In this document: positions 1 to 7,279 of the stretch, one piece after another
Layout: each line of letters starts with the position of its first letter
Position numbering within the stretch: position 1 is the stretch's first letter
Assembly: GCA_039795715.1 (NCBI GenBank)
Contig: JBDKLD010000033.1
Location: forward strand, 1 to 18,291
Direction of reading: 5' to 3'
Length of the DNA stretch: 18,291 bases
Origin: JAGOSA01 sp039795715
GTDB lineage: Bacteria; Patescibacteriota; Minisyncoccia; Phycocordibacterales; UBA9973
Program-made: the position numbers and the translations under genes
The notes under the pieces: generated by a model
Seen by the model: the letters and a program-made list of their open reading frames with translations, nothing else
What the model was told of the DNA's origin: nothing
Database searches by the model: none

Positions 1-714
1 GGAATGATGACATGCAATGCTTCAATCATTGCCACACGAATACAAAAGCAATCTCTCTTAAAGCGAGCGTCCTGATTTAATCATCAGAAAAAAAACGGTT
101 ATCAACAATCGAAAGGGAAAATACTGTCCGGATGAATCGAAATGCACTGTTGTAAACAAAATTTTCAATGATATAAACAAAAATAGAGCGGGTGGACACT
201 AAAAATCACCCGCTCTATTTTTATTTTGGAATTTACAGGAAGACCCTAATTAAATAATTCAGAAAAAACTCAATTTTCGATTTTCAGGTATATTTATACT
301 ACAAATGTTGCAATCGACTACGCTTACTAAAAGCGAGGTTGTATCAACGTTAGAAAATGCAAAAACTTAAAATGAGAACTTGTTTTACTGAAACGAGCTA
401 CATGTGATAATGTGTCCGATATTTATTTTCAAAACTATGAAAGCAAATGGCAATGCTTGCATTTTGGTTTTCCGCCGGTTCCTTGTCGAAGGTTTTCTCT
501 TTAAATGTTATTTCCTTCAGTACATTTAGTATTATCGTGATACACACTTTGTTTTATTGAATGAAATGGAGGGATTTTGGGCATTGGTTTTAAGTTTTAG
601 ATAGCTAAGTACTCATATTAATTATATTAGGACAATAGTATTTCTACGGTAAAATATTGTTATGGCAACTCTAATCTGAAAATTCTGATTGAGTTCGTAA
701 AAATTCCTGAATCC
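1..714. other. Gene-poor left flank; possible 3' tail of an upstream gene
   Basis: No convincing complete gene is visible. Two plus-strand frames are open from the window edge and close at once, one at the TGA 73-75 and one at the TAA 78-80. Either could be the last 24-25 codons of a gene entering from the left, but I recognise neither tail and would not choose between them. A strong hairpin terminator follows at 179-222 (listed separately), which fits a transcript arriving from the left. From about 225 to 714 I see AT-rich DNA without repeats, RNA genes or a good promoter; the last part is the 3' flank of the histidine kinase gene. Confidence 0.4.
179..222 (+). terminator. Strong intrinsic terminator hairpin, probably bidirectional
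   Basis: Positions 179-194 and 207-222 are perfectly complementary over 16 bp, with a GC-rich core (GAGCGGGTG / CACCCGCTC), a 12-nt loop, an A run on the left side and a T run on the right continuing to TTATTTT. That is the layout of a Rho-independent terminator that works on both strands. It would end transcription entering from the left edge. The leftward operon starting at 3375 would also meet it, about 490 bp past the kinase stop. Confidence 0.85.
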
Positions 715-1497
715 TCACTTCAAGTCATTTTTTCCAATATAGATATTGGTATTCTGAAATGGGTAAAAGTACATTTCGTAAATAGCGCCTTCATGGAACG
801 TATTTGTTTCTGTTTTTATATTTCCATTGAGCATATGGACTCGTTTGTGTATGTTTTCAAGGCCAATGCCGTGTTTTACAGTAGAGGCCTCTTTTGAACC
901 ATTATCTTTGTAGTTTAAATGTACTCGATTTTCACTCTCAGATAAACTCAGACTCAGATAATCAGCATTTGAATGTTTGATAGAGTTACTGATCAGCTCC
1001 ACGCAAATGCGGTAAACATTTAATTGAAAAAAATAGGAAAACCTGTGATCATCAATTTGTAAATCAAGTGATATTGTTATATGTGTCAGGTGTAGCCTTT
1101 CAACATACGTGGTCAGGCTTCCGGACATACCAATGGTTGCAATATCACTGGAGTATATATCGTGAATGATCAATCGCATTAGCTCAATTGCTTTCCCTAA
1201 TTCTTGTTTTGCAAGCGTTGTATTAGAAAGAATTCGTTCTTTGGAGTCATTGTCATCGAAACTGAGCAAGTACTTAATCCCGGTGAGGTTTGAACCAATA
1301 TCATCATGTAAATCCGAAGCAATTCGTTTACGTTCTTCCTCCTGGGTACTCAGTATCGAATTTCTCATTTCAATTTCCCTATTCTTTTGCAGCATGTTGT
1401 GACGATAGAGCAGATACGCTATGAAAGAGGTGAGAATAATTGGTGCGGCAACTGCAATAGTTAAGATAAAAAAGATTTCCTGTTTTGATAAGAACAT
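715..1497 (-). CDS. Sensor histidine kinase, NarX/DesK-like (HisKA_3 family), no sensor domain
   Basis: This 260-aa membrane-anchored kinase should autophosphorylate on His and pass the phosphate to the NarL-type regulator of the same operon. Residues 8-31 form one N-terminal transmembrane segment, followed by a short linker. The HisKA_3 dimerisation box is at about 50-75 (EEERKRIASDLHDDIG), with H64 as the predicted phospho-acceptor. The HATPase_c domain follows: N-box ELISNSIKHS with N171, G1 box around D198-N199-G200, and G2 box GIGLENIHKRV at 210-220. It lacks a periplasmic, PAS or GAF sensing domain. The start at 1497 is chosen because it is needed for the membrane helix; it overlaps the end of the upstream membrane protein gene by 37 bp, which implies translational coupling. 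The family call is secure; the signal is unknown, and the seven-helix neighbour may supply the sensing function. Confidence 0.9.
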   Translation of the reverse strand: MFLSKQEIFFILTIAVAAPIILTSFIAYLLYRHNMLQKNREIEMRNSILSTQEEERKRIASDLHDDIGSNLTGIKYLLSFDDNDSKERILSNTTLAKQELGKAIELMRLIIHDIYSSDIATIGMSGSLTTYVERLHLTHITISLDLQIDDHRFSYFFQLNVYRICVELISNSIKHSNADYLSLSLSESENRVHLNYKDNGSKEASTVKHGIGLENIHKRVHMLNGNIKTETNTFHEGAIYEMYFYPFQNTNIYIGKNDLK

Positions 1498-2114
1498 ACT
1501 AAGCCGTAAGAGAAGATGAAGTTAGTGATTATTGTTATTGTAGAATGGAGAGTCCAACTGTAATGGAGGAGGATATTCTTCTCACCTGTAAACACCATTT
1601 GAGAAGTCCCCATAATAATGAGGGTCGAAGAAAAGTACAACAGGAATCCCAGGCCGATCCAAAATGAATAATTCTTTGCGAGTGGGATTTGGAGACCATT
1701 GGAGGTTACGATAAGCAACCATATGACAAATATCATGAGCAGTGCCCCCCTTGCTATCTTTTCATTGGGGGTGAAAGAGTATAGTGAGTAGATAGACAAA
1801 TAAATGGCGATCCAGCACAGTATGTATACAATTCCCGCTGCGAAGGCAGCTCTACGAAAGTTCTGTTTGTTTGTGTATAACGAAAAGAGGTAGAGGATGA
1901 AAATTGTCTCTGTCAGCTCAAATATGTTAATAATAGGAATGTTGTTTTTGCCCTCGTGAGCCATTGAAAACACGATGGCATCAAAGGCCGCTGTAATGAT
2001 AAAGAATACAATGGTTTTTTTTACAGAAGAAATACTCGAACTGAACAATAGTAAGCCTACTCCAACAGGCAGAAAAGAAGAATACATTGATACAAGGTCA
2101 AGTATTTTAGCCAC
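1461..2114 (-). CDS. Seven-helix integral membrane protein, candidate receptor of the adjacent histidine kinase
   Basis: This 217-aa protein is almost entirely hydrophobic, with seven likely transmembrane helices near residues 7-27, 33-51, 57-80, 90-110, 122-140, 149-169 and 181-204. Polar residues sit inside some helices (E66 and E69 in helix 3; W187, H190 and N198 in helix 7), suggesting a ligand or signal site rather than simple packing. The reading frame begins with GTG at 2114; an ATG at codon 10 (2087) is an alternative start that would shorten the first helix. The gene lies between the small CPxxC protein and the kinase and overlaps the kinase start by 37 bp. From memory, similar unnamed proteins of about 220 aa often precede kinases in Bacteroidota, but I cannot verify that here. 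Its role as the kinase's sensor is inference; a transporter-like role cannot be excluded. Confidence 0.75.
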   Translation of the reverse strand: MAKILDLVSMYSSFLPVGVGLLLFSSSISSVKKTIVFFIITAAFDAIVFSMAHEGKNNIPIINIFELTETIFILYLFSLYTNKQNFRRAAFAAGIVYILCWIAIYLSIYSLYSFTPNEKIARGALLMIFVIWLLIVTSNGLQIPLAKNYSFWIGLGFLLYFSSTLIIMGTSQMVFTGEKNILLHYSWTLHSTITIITNFIFSYGLVCSYQNRKSFLS

Positions 2115-2158
2115 GTAATTTTTAAGCTATGCGAAGCTAAGGTAAGGAAAATTCAATG

Positions 2159-2479
2159 CTACTGATCAGAGTTGAGCAAATTGCTCTCCCCACATCTATC
2201 AGGACAAGGCATACACATATCCATACATAAATTACCTTCGCCAATAAGATCGTTTTCGTTACTAGCGACCCCAACCAGAACCATTTCCATTTCACCGGAT
2301 TCATCGTTTGCATAATAAACTCTCATTCCTACACAATTCTCTTGATCTAAAAGTTCAAGTATTGCATCTTTTGAAAAATATCCGCCTTTTCTACTCCCTG
2401 GATTATTGTCTCGGTACCTTTTTGTCAGTGCCGCGCCTGTTGCAAATGAAATTTCGTGATTTTCATGTCCAGTAAACAT
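2159..2479 (-). CDS. Conserved small protein with C-terminal CxxCPxxC cysteine motif
   Basis: This 106-aa soluble protein has no signal peptide or membrane segment. The N-terminal half is an alpha-rich stretch with FATGAALTKRYRDNNPGS and a KGGYFSKDAILELL segment. The middle predicts beta strands (CVGMRVYYANDESGEMEMVLVGVA). The tail carries C-M-D-M-C-M-P-C-P-x-x-C, ending in a Ser-Asn-Leu-Leu-Asn motif. This order matches a family of unnamed Bacteroidota proteins of 100-140 aa that I recall with a conserved PCPxxC tail; the match is from memory. The closely spaced cysteines could bind metal or form disulfides. It lies second in the operon, 45 nt before the membrane protein, which suggests a part in the same signalling pathway, perhaps as an output, adaptor or redox-sensing component. 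Its biochemical function is unknown. Confidence 0.7.
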   Translation of the reverse strand: MFTGHENHEISFATGAALTKRYRDNNPGSRKGGYFSKDAILELLDQENCVGMRVYYANDESGEMEMVLVGVASNENDLIGEGNLCMDMCMPCPDRCGESNLLNSDQ

Positions 2480-2673
2480 AGGTATTGTCGATTTAGATTG
2501 TACCGCCTAAAGGTAAGAGAGTAGTTTCTACTGTAACTACGCCAGTCGTATTTTCAGTATAAGTACGATATAGGAAATTTGTTGTGCTCAAAAGAGAGGC
2601 TCGTGCAGCAAATTCTCACAAGTGGCATAGACACATTTCTGAAAATAGTAGTTGTACGGAAGCCTAGATGGAA

Positions 2674-3375
2674 TTACTTTATGAATTTTGCAAACCTATT
2701 CTTCAACGTTTCATCATCCAGTATTCCTTGACCAATGCCAAATCCAATGAGGGAGGCTAGCGAATCCTTTTCATAAAACTCATGGAGCTGCCTGCGGTAC
2801 TGCTCAATTGTCCTAGAAGAAAAGCACATGATGTCAGCAATCTGTTTTGAAGATTTTCCATAGCACAAAAGAAAAAATATTGCATGTAAATCATCTTCAT
2901 GCTTCGTTTTCTTTGAGGTTTCCCTGATTTCTTTTAGGAGATCCTTGTCAGGGTAGAGTTGGCGGATCTTTCTTGAAAGGTACGTGCCACTGTTCGCCAC
3001 TGCAACAATCGCTTCAATAATTTCTTCTCGTTCATCATCTTTTAACAGGTACCCAGATGCGCCATTTTGAATCATCTGCTTTATGTACCTCAGTTCACTA
3101 TGCATAGAAAGTGCAATAATCTTTATCTCCGGAAACAGTTTCTTGATAGATTGGGTAGCGAGTATCCCATTTAAGTGGGGCATTCTGATGTCCATGAGAA
3201 TGACATCAACCTGTGAATTGTAGAGCAATTGAATAGCTGCGGCACCATCATTCGAGTCATCTATGGATTTAATAAATGGTACTTGCTCAAGCATCTTTCG
3301 TAACCCTACCCGGACACTGGTATGGTCATCGATAATTAGAAGGGAAATGGGGGGTGTTGCAGGAACGGAATCCAT
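2674..3375 (-). CDS. NarL/FixJ-type response regulator with LuxR helix-turn-helix
   Basis: This is a cytoplasmic DNA-binding response regulator, 233 aa from the ATG at 3375. The receiver domain (about 10-128) shows the acidic pair D16/D17, the phospho-acceptor D62 in ILMDIRMPHLNG, S90 at the switch Ser/Thr position and K112 in GYLLKDD. The effector (about 162-212) is a LuxR-type helix-turn-helix: LLCYGKSSKQIADIMCFSSR then TIEQYRRQLHEFY. The frame is open to an ATG at 3408 (244 aa), but a promoter -7 box at 3406-3413 overlaps that codon, and the extra N-terminus (QKQRLILLCA) is not part of a receiver fold, so 3375 is preferred. It is the first gene of the leftward four-gene module and the probable partner of the kinase at 715-1497. 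There is a 194-nt gap to the next gene, so a second promoter is possible. Confidence 0.9.
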   Translation of the reverse strand: MDSVPATPPISLLIIDDHTSVRVGLRKMLEQVPFIKSIDDSNDGAAAIQLLYNSQVDVILMDIRMPHLNGILATQSIKKLFPEIKIIALSMHSELRYIKQMIQNGASGYLLKDDEREEIIEAIVAVANSGTYLSRKIRQLYPDKDLLKEIRETSKKTKHEDDLHAIFFLLCYGKSSKQIADIMCFSSRTIEQYRRQLHEFYEKDSLASLIGFGIGQGILDDETLKNRFAKFIK

Positions 3376-3405
3376 GGCACAGAGTAATATGAGTCGTTGC
3401 TTTTG

Positions 3406-3434
3406 CAAATGTACTATTTTTTACTTCTTCCCAA
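3406..3434 (-). promoter_or_regulatory. Bacteroidota-type promoter for the signalling operon
   Basis: On the minus strand, TACATTTG (3413-3406) matches the -7 consensus TAnnTTTG exactly, and a TTG lies 18 bp upstream (3434-3432). Transcription would begin near 3400, giving a leader of about 25 nt before the ATG at 3375. That excludes the longer start at 3408. The call rests on the published Bacteroides/Flavobacterium sigma-A consensus. Confidence 0.6.
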
Positions 3435-3551
3435 AGGACTGCATGGTAGTCTTTGATTTAATATAGATACTGATGAGAGAACATTGGTATAACTACGATT
3501 GACTTTTCACTTTGATTGTTGTTATTTTGAATCGGTGAATGACAAACGTTG

Positions 3552-3582
3552 TTGTATAACCATAAGCAGGAATGTAATTTGG
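3552..3582 (+). promoter_or_regulatory. Possible promoter for the 175-aa/ATPase gene pair
   Basis: TTG at 3552-3554, a 20-bp spacer and TAATTTGG at 3575-3582 approximate the Bacteroidota consensus with one mismatch in the -7 box. It lies 63 nt before the ATG at 3646 and is divergent from the promoter at 3406-3434. Confidence 0.3.
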
Positions 3583-3645
3583 GTAATCGAATAGTGAGGT
3601 AGTGATATAAATAAAGAAAATTGTTACACACTTAAAAAGAAACAG

Positions 3646-4173
3646 ATGCTATACATTGTACTTTTTGTAATTGTCATTGTGGTACTTATCGCAATTAAGG
3701 GCAATCCAATTGAAATTCGATCAAACTGGCACCACAGCTTTGGTAACTTTCAGTTTTCGTCGCAGGAGTTCTACCAGAAAGTGGAAGAGTCCGTAAGGAA
3801 ACATGAAATACCAAACGTTTCTTTCACGAGGGTAACCCATTCCCAAGGCGGTATTTTTTCTAGTAAGCGGGAGTACTTACGTATCAACAGAGGCGAGTAC
3901 GTGTTTGACATCTGTGCTGCACCTTTTGGCACAGACTTTTTTGTCTCGTGGTGGCTTGGTGAATCGGTCAAAGATATCCTAGCCAGGATTCCGATACTCA
4001 ATACAATACTTGGGAAAAATACCAAGCAGAAGACGTACTACCAGATGGATACAGAAGCGATGTTCAAGGGAAGCGTCCAACAAGGAGTTCTCGAGGCTAT
4101 TGATCTCATCACAACTTCAAAAGGAATGCGAGCACTTTCAGAACTTGAACGCAGACCAACAGAAATGAAGTAA
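3646..4173 (+). CDS. Membrane-anchored conserved hypothetical protein paired with a coupling-type ATPase
   Basis: This 175-aa protein has a strongly hydrophobic N-terminus (residues 1-17), which is either a membrane anchor or an uncleaved signal. The rest looks like a folded soluble domain. Distinctive segments are EFYQKVEESV (41-50), the basic SKREYLRINRGEYVF (73-87), DICAAPFGTDFFVSWWL (88-104), a second hydrophobic stretch at 109-122, and a C-terminal acidic/alpha region with YYQMDTEAMF and SELERRPTEMK. I recall unnamed proteins with the same REYLR...FDICAAPFGT...FFxSWWL pattern but no function for them. The gene is 19 nt upstream of the large ATPase, on the same strand, so the two are almost certainly co-transcribed. 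By position it could be a membrane anchor or accessory factor for the ATPase. That role is inference. Confidence 0.75.
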   Translation: MLYIVLFVIVIVVLIAIKGNPIEIRSNWHHSFGNFQFSSQEFYQKVEESVRKHEIPNVSFTRVTHSQGGIFSSKREYLRINRGEYVFDICAAPFGTDFFVSWWLGESVKDILARIPILNTILGKNTKQKTYYQMDTEAMFKGSVQQGVLEAIDLITTSKGMRALSELERRPTEMK

Positions 4174-4192
4174 CCAACTAGCTAAAAAATCT

Positions 4193-7100
4193 ATGGCCGA
4201 TTCCCAAGTCGAACAGCTTACCCGTCAATTCTACGAGTGGGAGAAGTGGGGACGTGGGTGGCTACAGTTTGAAACACCAGTCGACCTCGAGCCACCATTT
4301 GTGCCATTCTTCTTTCACAAGCAGCCATCACCCTATGTTGATGATGGTAAACACCTGACATTTTTCGAGAAAGTAGTAAACCTTTTTAAAAGCTCGAATG
4401 AAAATAGGCCAACTGAAGCTCAAGAGGAAGCTATTGAACCGTTTCCTTTTCATAGCGATGATGACTTATGTGCGCTCTCCATTTCTCTTCCAAAGGGAGA
4501 AAAGGTGAAAGCCCCAGAGATGGAGCAATTGTTGCTTATGCTCTCATTTAGCGAAGCACCGCTCTCTTTTGAAATTGTCGCAACGCAGTTGGTGATTAGA
4601 ATGCAGTTTGTCTGTCGGAGCGCGGACGTGTTCTATGTAAGGAGTCAGATCAAAGCATACTTCCCAAGTATCATCATTCGAGAAAGTGATGACTTTGTTT
4701 GGGATATACTGCCTGACAATACTCCTGTATTTGGTCTTGAGTATGGTCTACGCGATGAGTTCATGCGACCAATTGTTGTTGCCAAGAGTTTTGATAGCGA
4801 TTCGTACACTGGACTCTTTGGCATTCTCGACCATTTGCAAAGTGGAGAGCAGCTTTGCATCCAAGCGCTATTCAAAGGAACAGTTAACTCATGGGCAGAG
4901 AGCATCATCAGATCTGTCACCGATCAGCAAGGAGGAGATTTCTTTTTGGATGCTCCTGAAATGCTCCCGCTCGCGAAAGCAAAGATTTCTTCGCCACTTT
5001 TTGCAGTATCCATACGGATGGTCACAAGCAGTGAGACGATTGAAAATGCCCAAGCGTTAGCAGAACGTGTGAACTACGCACTCATCCAACTATCAACTTC
5101 TGAATCAAACAAACTCATACCTCTTCACAGTGGAAACACGAATGCTGATACGTTCTTTGAAGACATATTAGGCAGACAGTCGCATCGCTTGGGAATGCTC
5201 CTTAACGTAAAGGAGCTTGCAAACTTTGTGCATGCACCTTCTCCTTCGATTACTTCAACTAAACTAGAGAGAGATACTCATAAAACCAAAGCATCCCCTG
5301 CGATCACTGAAAACCATAATTTTGTGGTCGGTCTCAATGTTCACCAAGGAAGAGAAAGGGTAGTTACCCTCAGTGAAGCCCAGCGTTTAAAGCATACGCA
5401 CATCATTGGAGCAACTGGCACCGGAAAGTCTACGCTTCTCCTAAACCTCATCGTGAATGATTTGGAGTTAGGCAATGGCATTGCCATACTCGATCCTCAT
5501 GGCGATCTCATCGAAAGCATCATCGAGCGTATTCCTGTTTCTAGAATAGAGGATGTCATAGTCATAGACCCAGCTGATTCAGAATACCCAGTCGGCTTTA
5601 ACATTCTCACTGCTCACTCAGATATAGAAAGAGAAATTCTTTCCTCTGACTTAGTCGCAGCATTTAAAAGACTTTCGACTAGCTGGGGAGACCAAATGAA
5701 TTCGGTTTTTGCCAATGCGATACTTGCATTTTTAGAAAGTGAAAGCGGTGGAACCTTAGTTGACGTGCGAAGATTTTTGATTGAGAAAAGTTTCCGTGAT
5801 TCATTTCTGAAATCGGTTAACGATCCGAATATCGTATACTACTGGCAAAAGGAGTACCCACTCTTAAAATCAAGCTCTATCGGCCCAATCCTCACGAGGC
5901 TTGATACTTTTCTTCGTCCGAAGCTCATCCGAAACATGGTTGCCCAGAAGAAGAGTATTGATTTCGAAAATGTCATGAGCAGCAAAAAGATTCTGCTCAT
6001 CAAACTATCACAAGGACTCATCGGGACTGAAAACAGTTACCTTCTCGGTACATTCATCGTCTCAAAGATTCACCAGGCAGCAATGGCACGGCAAGCGACC
6101 TCGAAAGAGGAGCGGAGCGATTTCTTTCTGTATATCGATGAGTTTCAGAATTTCATAACTCCATCAATGTCTTCAATTCTCTCTGGCGCAAGAAAGTACC
6201 ACCTCGGTTTGATACTAGCTCACCAAGATATGCAACAGCTCATTAAACAAGACAGTGAATTGGCCAGTTCAGTACTTTCGAATGCTGGTACTCGTATTTG
6301 TTTCAGGGTAGGGGATACGGATGCTCGGAAGTTCGAAGACGGCTTTTCTTTCTTTGAAGCTAAGGATTTACAAAACCTTGAAACGGGAGAGGCCATTGTC
6401 CGAGTTGATCGCCCAGAGTTTGATTTTAACATTGTGACATTTCCCTTGCCAGAATTTGACACTGCCACGAAAGCAAGCGTAACCAATGACGTTATTTCAC
6501 TATCTCGTAAACTGTACGGAACACCACGGAACCAGATCGAAGAATCTCTAAGAGAATTTCAGGAGGAACGAAATGAAGATATAAAAGTAATTGTTCAAAA
6601 GCCAGTTGATACACGAAAACCTTTAAAAGGTGTACAAGAAAAACTATTGAAGGTTGAATCTATCCTTCAGAAAGAGAAGGCTGAAATGGAAATCAAGGAA
6701 TTTACTACTACAGTAATTGAAAAGAAAGAAGAGAGTCAACACCGGTATTTGCAAACACTCATAAAACGTATGGCTGAATCGCGTGGATATAAAGCAGTCA
6801 TCGAAGAACCAACGCCTGATGGCGCCGGGAGAGTAGATGTTGGGCTATTTCGAAATAACAAAAAAATTGCCTGTGAAATTTCCGTAACGACTACACATAC
6901 TTGGGAGACTCACAACATTGAAAAGTGCCTCGCAGCTGGGTACGAAACGGTTATTGTCTGCTCAAATGACAAAAAGAATCTTGATAGAATTCAAGCTCTA
7001 GCAAAAGAGAAACTCAGTAAAACCCTTTTTGAACGAGTACTCATGCTTGAACCAGAAGCACTCTTTCTCTACCTAGACCAGCAAGTCGCTTCGGAGTCAA

Positions 7101-7243
7101 ACAAAGATGAGCGAATAAAGGGGTATAGGGTCAAGGTTGAGTACACTGCTGTTCCTCCAAAGGAAATGCACCACAAAAAGGATAGCATCCTTAAAACAAT
7201 TTCAGAGTCTATGCGCAAGAAGAAGGGGAGAAATGAAGATTAA
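4193..7243 (+). CDS. VirD4/TraG/HerA-like DNA-translocation ATPase with C-terminal PDDEXK-like nuclease domain
   Basis: This 1016-aa protein belongs to the FtsK/HerA superfamily of DNA-pumping ATPases, close to type IV secretion coupling proteins. Residues 1-380 form an alpha/beta N-terminal region with no clear transmembrane helix. The ATPase core has Walker A GATGTGKST (406-414), the following ILDPHGDLIE, Walker B FFLYIDEF with D649/E650, then a TraG/TraD-type segment (SGARKYHLGLILAHQDM, 664-680) and NAGTRICFRVGDTDA (697-711). A charged, coiled-coil-prone linker occupies about 780-850. The last 165 residues resemble a restriction-endonuclease fold: EEPTPDGAGRVDVG with D882, then KKIACEIS with E895, then NIEKCLAAGY. 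The usual E-x-K lysine is Ser897, with K890/K891 nearby. It follows the 175-aa gene by 19 nt and converges on the recombinase gene (36-nt gap). ATPase assignment is firm; nuclease activity is probable but unproven. The protein could serve DNA transfer, end-resection or defence. Confidence 0.85.
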   Translation: MADSQVEQLTRQFYEWEKWGRGWLQFETPVDLEPPFVPFFFHKQPSPYVDDGKHLTFFEKVVNLFKSSNENRPTEAQEEAIEPFPFHSDDDLCALSISLPKGEKVKAPEMEQLLLMLSFSEAPLSFEIVATQLVIRMQFVCRSADVFYVRSQIKAYFPSIIIRESDDFVWDILPDNTPVFGLEYGLRDEFMRPIVVAKSFDSDSYTGLFGILDHLQSGEQLCIQALFKGTVNSWAESIIRSVTDQQGGDFFLDAPEMLPLAKAKISSPLFAVSIRMVTSSETIENAQALAERVNYALIQLSTSESNKLIPLHSGNTNADTFFEDILGRQSHRLGMLLNVKELANFVHAPSPSITSTKLERDTHKTKASPAITENHNFVVGLNVHQGRERVVTLSEAQRLKHTHIIGATGTGKSTLLLNLIVNDLELGNGIAILDPHGDLIESIIERIPVSRIEDVIVIDPADSEYPVGFNILTAHSDIEREILSSDLVAAFKRLSTSWGDQMNSVFANAILAFLESESGGTLVDVRRFLIEKSFRDSFLKSVNDPNIVYYWQKEYPLLKSSSIGPILTRLDTFLRPKLIRNMVAQKKSIDFENVMSSKKILLIKLSQGLIGTENSYLLGTFIVSKIHQAAMARQATSKEERSDFFLYIDEFQNFITPSMSSILSGARKYHLGLILAHQDMQQLIKQDSELASSVLSNAGTRICFRVGDTDARKFEDGFSFFEAKDLQNLETGEAIVRVDRPEFDFNIVTFPLPEFDTATKASVTNDVISLSRKLYGTPRNQIEESLREFQEERNEDIKVIVQKPVDTRKPLKGVQEKLLKVESILQKEKAEMEIKEFTTTVIEKKEESQHRYLQTLIKRMAESRGYKAVIEEPTPDGAGRVDVGLFRNNKKIACEISVTTTHTWETHNIEKCLAAGYETVIVCSNDKKNLDRIQALAKEKLSKTLFERVLMLEPEALFLYLDQQVASESNKDERIKGYRVKVEYTAVPPKEMHHKKDSILKTISESMRKKKGRNED

Positions 7244-7279
7244 ATGTTCGATAAAAAGGGGACCATTAAGGGATTATTT

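Noticed and set aside
620..714. Terminator after the histidine kinase gene
   Set aside because: ACAATA/TATTGT pair only over 6 bp across a 17-nt loop, with no U tract; too weak to call.
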